Positions 6,537 to 7,360 of a stretch of DNA of 7,360 bases are shown here, one piece after another; within the stretch, counting starts at the first letter, position 1, and each line of letters starts with the position of its first letter. The notes beneath the pieces were generated by a model, which was not told the DNA's origin, searched no databases, and saw only the letters and a list, made by a program, of their open reading frames with translations. This stretch comes from DATLYT01 sp035574455. GTDB lineage: Bacteria > Bacteroidota > Ignavibacteria > UBA10030. The stretch covers positions 1 through 7,360 of the forward strand of contig DATLYT010000221.1 of the NCBI GenBank assembly GCA_035574455.1, read 5' to 3'. Both the position numbers and the translations under genes were made by a program.

Positions 6537-6543
6537 AGTTATT

Positions 6544-7317
6544 TTACTTCCCCTTCCACTCCGGCTTCCGCTTTTCTACGAAAGCCTTCATCCCTTCCTT
6601 CTGATCCTCGCTGGCGAAGAGGAGGTAGAAGTTCTTTCGTTCAAACTCCAGCCCGCCCTCGATAGTCGTATCAAACGCCTTTAACACGGCTTCTTTGGCA
6701 AGTCGCACGGCTACCGGCGGTTTGCTCGCAACCTCTTTGGCAAACTCCTTCGCCTCTTGCAGATAATACTCGACCGGCACGACCTTATTGATAAGCCCCC
6801 ATTGTAACGCTTCTTGGGCCGAAATCATCTTGCCGGTCAGCACCATCTCCATCGCCTTGGCTTTCCCGACGGCTCGTGTCAATCGCTGGGTGCCGCCCGC
6901 ACCGGGCATCACACCGATGTTAATCTCCGGCTGACCAAATTTAGCCGTCTCCGAGGCGATGATGATATCGCACGTCATCGAAAGCTCACAGCCGCCACCC
7001 AATGCAAAACCGCTGACCGCCGCGATGAGCGGTTTCTTGACCTTACGGATGCGGTCCCATCGCGCAAATTGGTCGCGAATGAGCATCTCCACGGCCGAGG
7101 CATCAGCCATCTCTTTGATGTCGGCTCCGGCCGCAAACGCTTTTTCGTTGCCGGTGATGATGATACAGCGAACGTCGTTGTCTTTATCTAGATTCTCCAG
7201 CGCGTCGACCAGCTCTTCCATCAGCTTCATGTTCAGGGCGTTGAGAACCTCCGGCCGATTGAACTGGACGATAGCATAACCGGATTCTTTGGTGACGAGA
7301 ATGTTGGTATAGGTCAT
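6544..7317 (-). CDS. Enoyl-CoA hydratase (crotonase; PaaF/ECHS1-like)
   Basis: The enzyme adds water to trans-2-enoyl-CoA to give L-3-hydroxyacyl-CoA, the step before the dehydrogenase encoded downstream. The 257-residue chain is full length. Oxyanion-hole segments are AAGADI (62-67) and GFALGGG (103-109). Both catalytic glutamates are present: Glu111 in GGCELSM and Glu131 in FGQPEINIG, followed by PGAGGTQRL (138-146). It ends with the superfamily tail GMKAFVEKRKPEWKGK. This is a true hydratase, unlike the PaaG-like paralogue across the helicase gene. In a phenylacetate setting it would be PaaF (2,3-dehydroadipyl-CoA hydratase), but it looks equally like general short-chain crotonases, so no symbol is given. 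No convincing Shine-Dalgarno precedes the ATG at 7317-7315; coupling to an upstream gene is possible. Confidence 0.93.
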   Translation of the reverse strand: MTYTNILVTKESGYAIVQFNRPEVLNALNMKLMEELVDALENLDKDNDVRCIIITGNEKAFAAGADIKEMADASAVEMLIRDQFARWDRIRKVKKPLIAAVSGFALGGGCELSMTCDIIIASETAKFGQPEINIGVMPGAGGTQRLTRAVGKAKAMEMVLTGKMISAQEALQWGLINKVVPVEYYLQEAKEFAKEVASKPPVAVRLAKEAVLKAFDTTIEGGLEFERKNFYLLFASEDQKEGMKAFVEKRKPEWKGK

Positions 7318-7360
7318 GAGCGAAAGGGATTTGGTGATTGATTCATTGAGTCATCGTTTC
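7314..7360 (-). other. Possible 3' end of an upstream gene overlapping the hydratase start
   Basis: From the right edge a minus-strand frame reads without interruption for 14 codons (NDDSMNQSPNPFRS) and stops at a TGA that overlaps the hydratase ATG as ATGA. The same overlap style joins genes at the left of the window, and the hydratase lacks a Shine-Dalgarno. So short an open frame is not significant alone; it may be leader sequence instead. Confidence 0.2.

Noticed and set aside
6375..6665. A plus-strand open frame covering part of the gap between the helicase and hydratase genes.
   Set aside because: It runs antisense into the 3' end of the hydratase gene, has low-complexity Arg/Ser/Pro content and shows no domain signs.

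Overview
The window carries nine protein genes, all on the minus strand, so it reads from right to left. It is densely packed: the longest gap is about 200 bases, and two junctions overlap by 4 bases. I see no tRNA, rRNA, CRISPR array, insertion sequence or integrase. Base composition looks moderate (about half G+C by eye). The gene content suggests the Bacteroidota/Chlorobi/Ignavibacteria side of the FCB group: a DUF1573 protein beside a membrane-anchored rhodanese and a MauE/DoxX protein, plus a RhlE helicase with a long basic tail. This assignment is inference from gene content, not from a marker gene.

Right half (about 7317 down to 2256): CoA-thioester catabolism. In transcription order there is a classical enoyl-CoA hydratase (7317-6544), a RhlE-type DEAD-box RNA helicase (6340-4850), a PaaG-like crotonase (4785-3994), an NAD-dependent 3-hydroxyacyl-CoA dehydrogenase (3920-3060) and a second, degenerate dehydrogenase-like protein (3059-2256). 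The hydratase, PaaG-like isomerase and dehydrogenase follow the paaF-paaG-paaH order of the E. coli phenylacetate operon, with the helicase gene between the first two. They could serve phenylacetate-type ring catabolism or general short-chain beta-oxidation. The ring epoxidase (paaABCDE), paaZ, paaJ and paaK are not in this window, so the pathway is not proven.

The two dehydrogenase genes touch: the TAG of the first is followed immediately by the ATG of the second, in the same frame. The second has lost the nucleotide-binding glycines and three of four catalytic residues. Together they look like a PaaH-type two-lobed dehydrogenase written as two cistrons.

Left half (2220 down to 1): a cell-envelope group. 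A secreted protein of unknown function (2220-1639) is followed 12 bases later by a secreted DUF1573 protein (1626-934). Next come an N-terminally anchored rhodanese (937-452, TTG start) and a four-helix MauE/DoxX-family membrane protein (455 to beyond the window edge). The last three are joined by 4-base stop/start overlaps, and each carries a close cysteine pair (CGC, C-x4-C, CGC). This suggests a shared thiol or sulfur role at the membrane. It is the most promising candidate in the window for a poorly described system, though its parts belong to known families.
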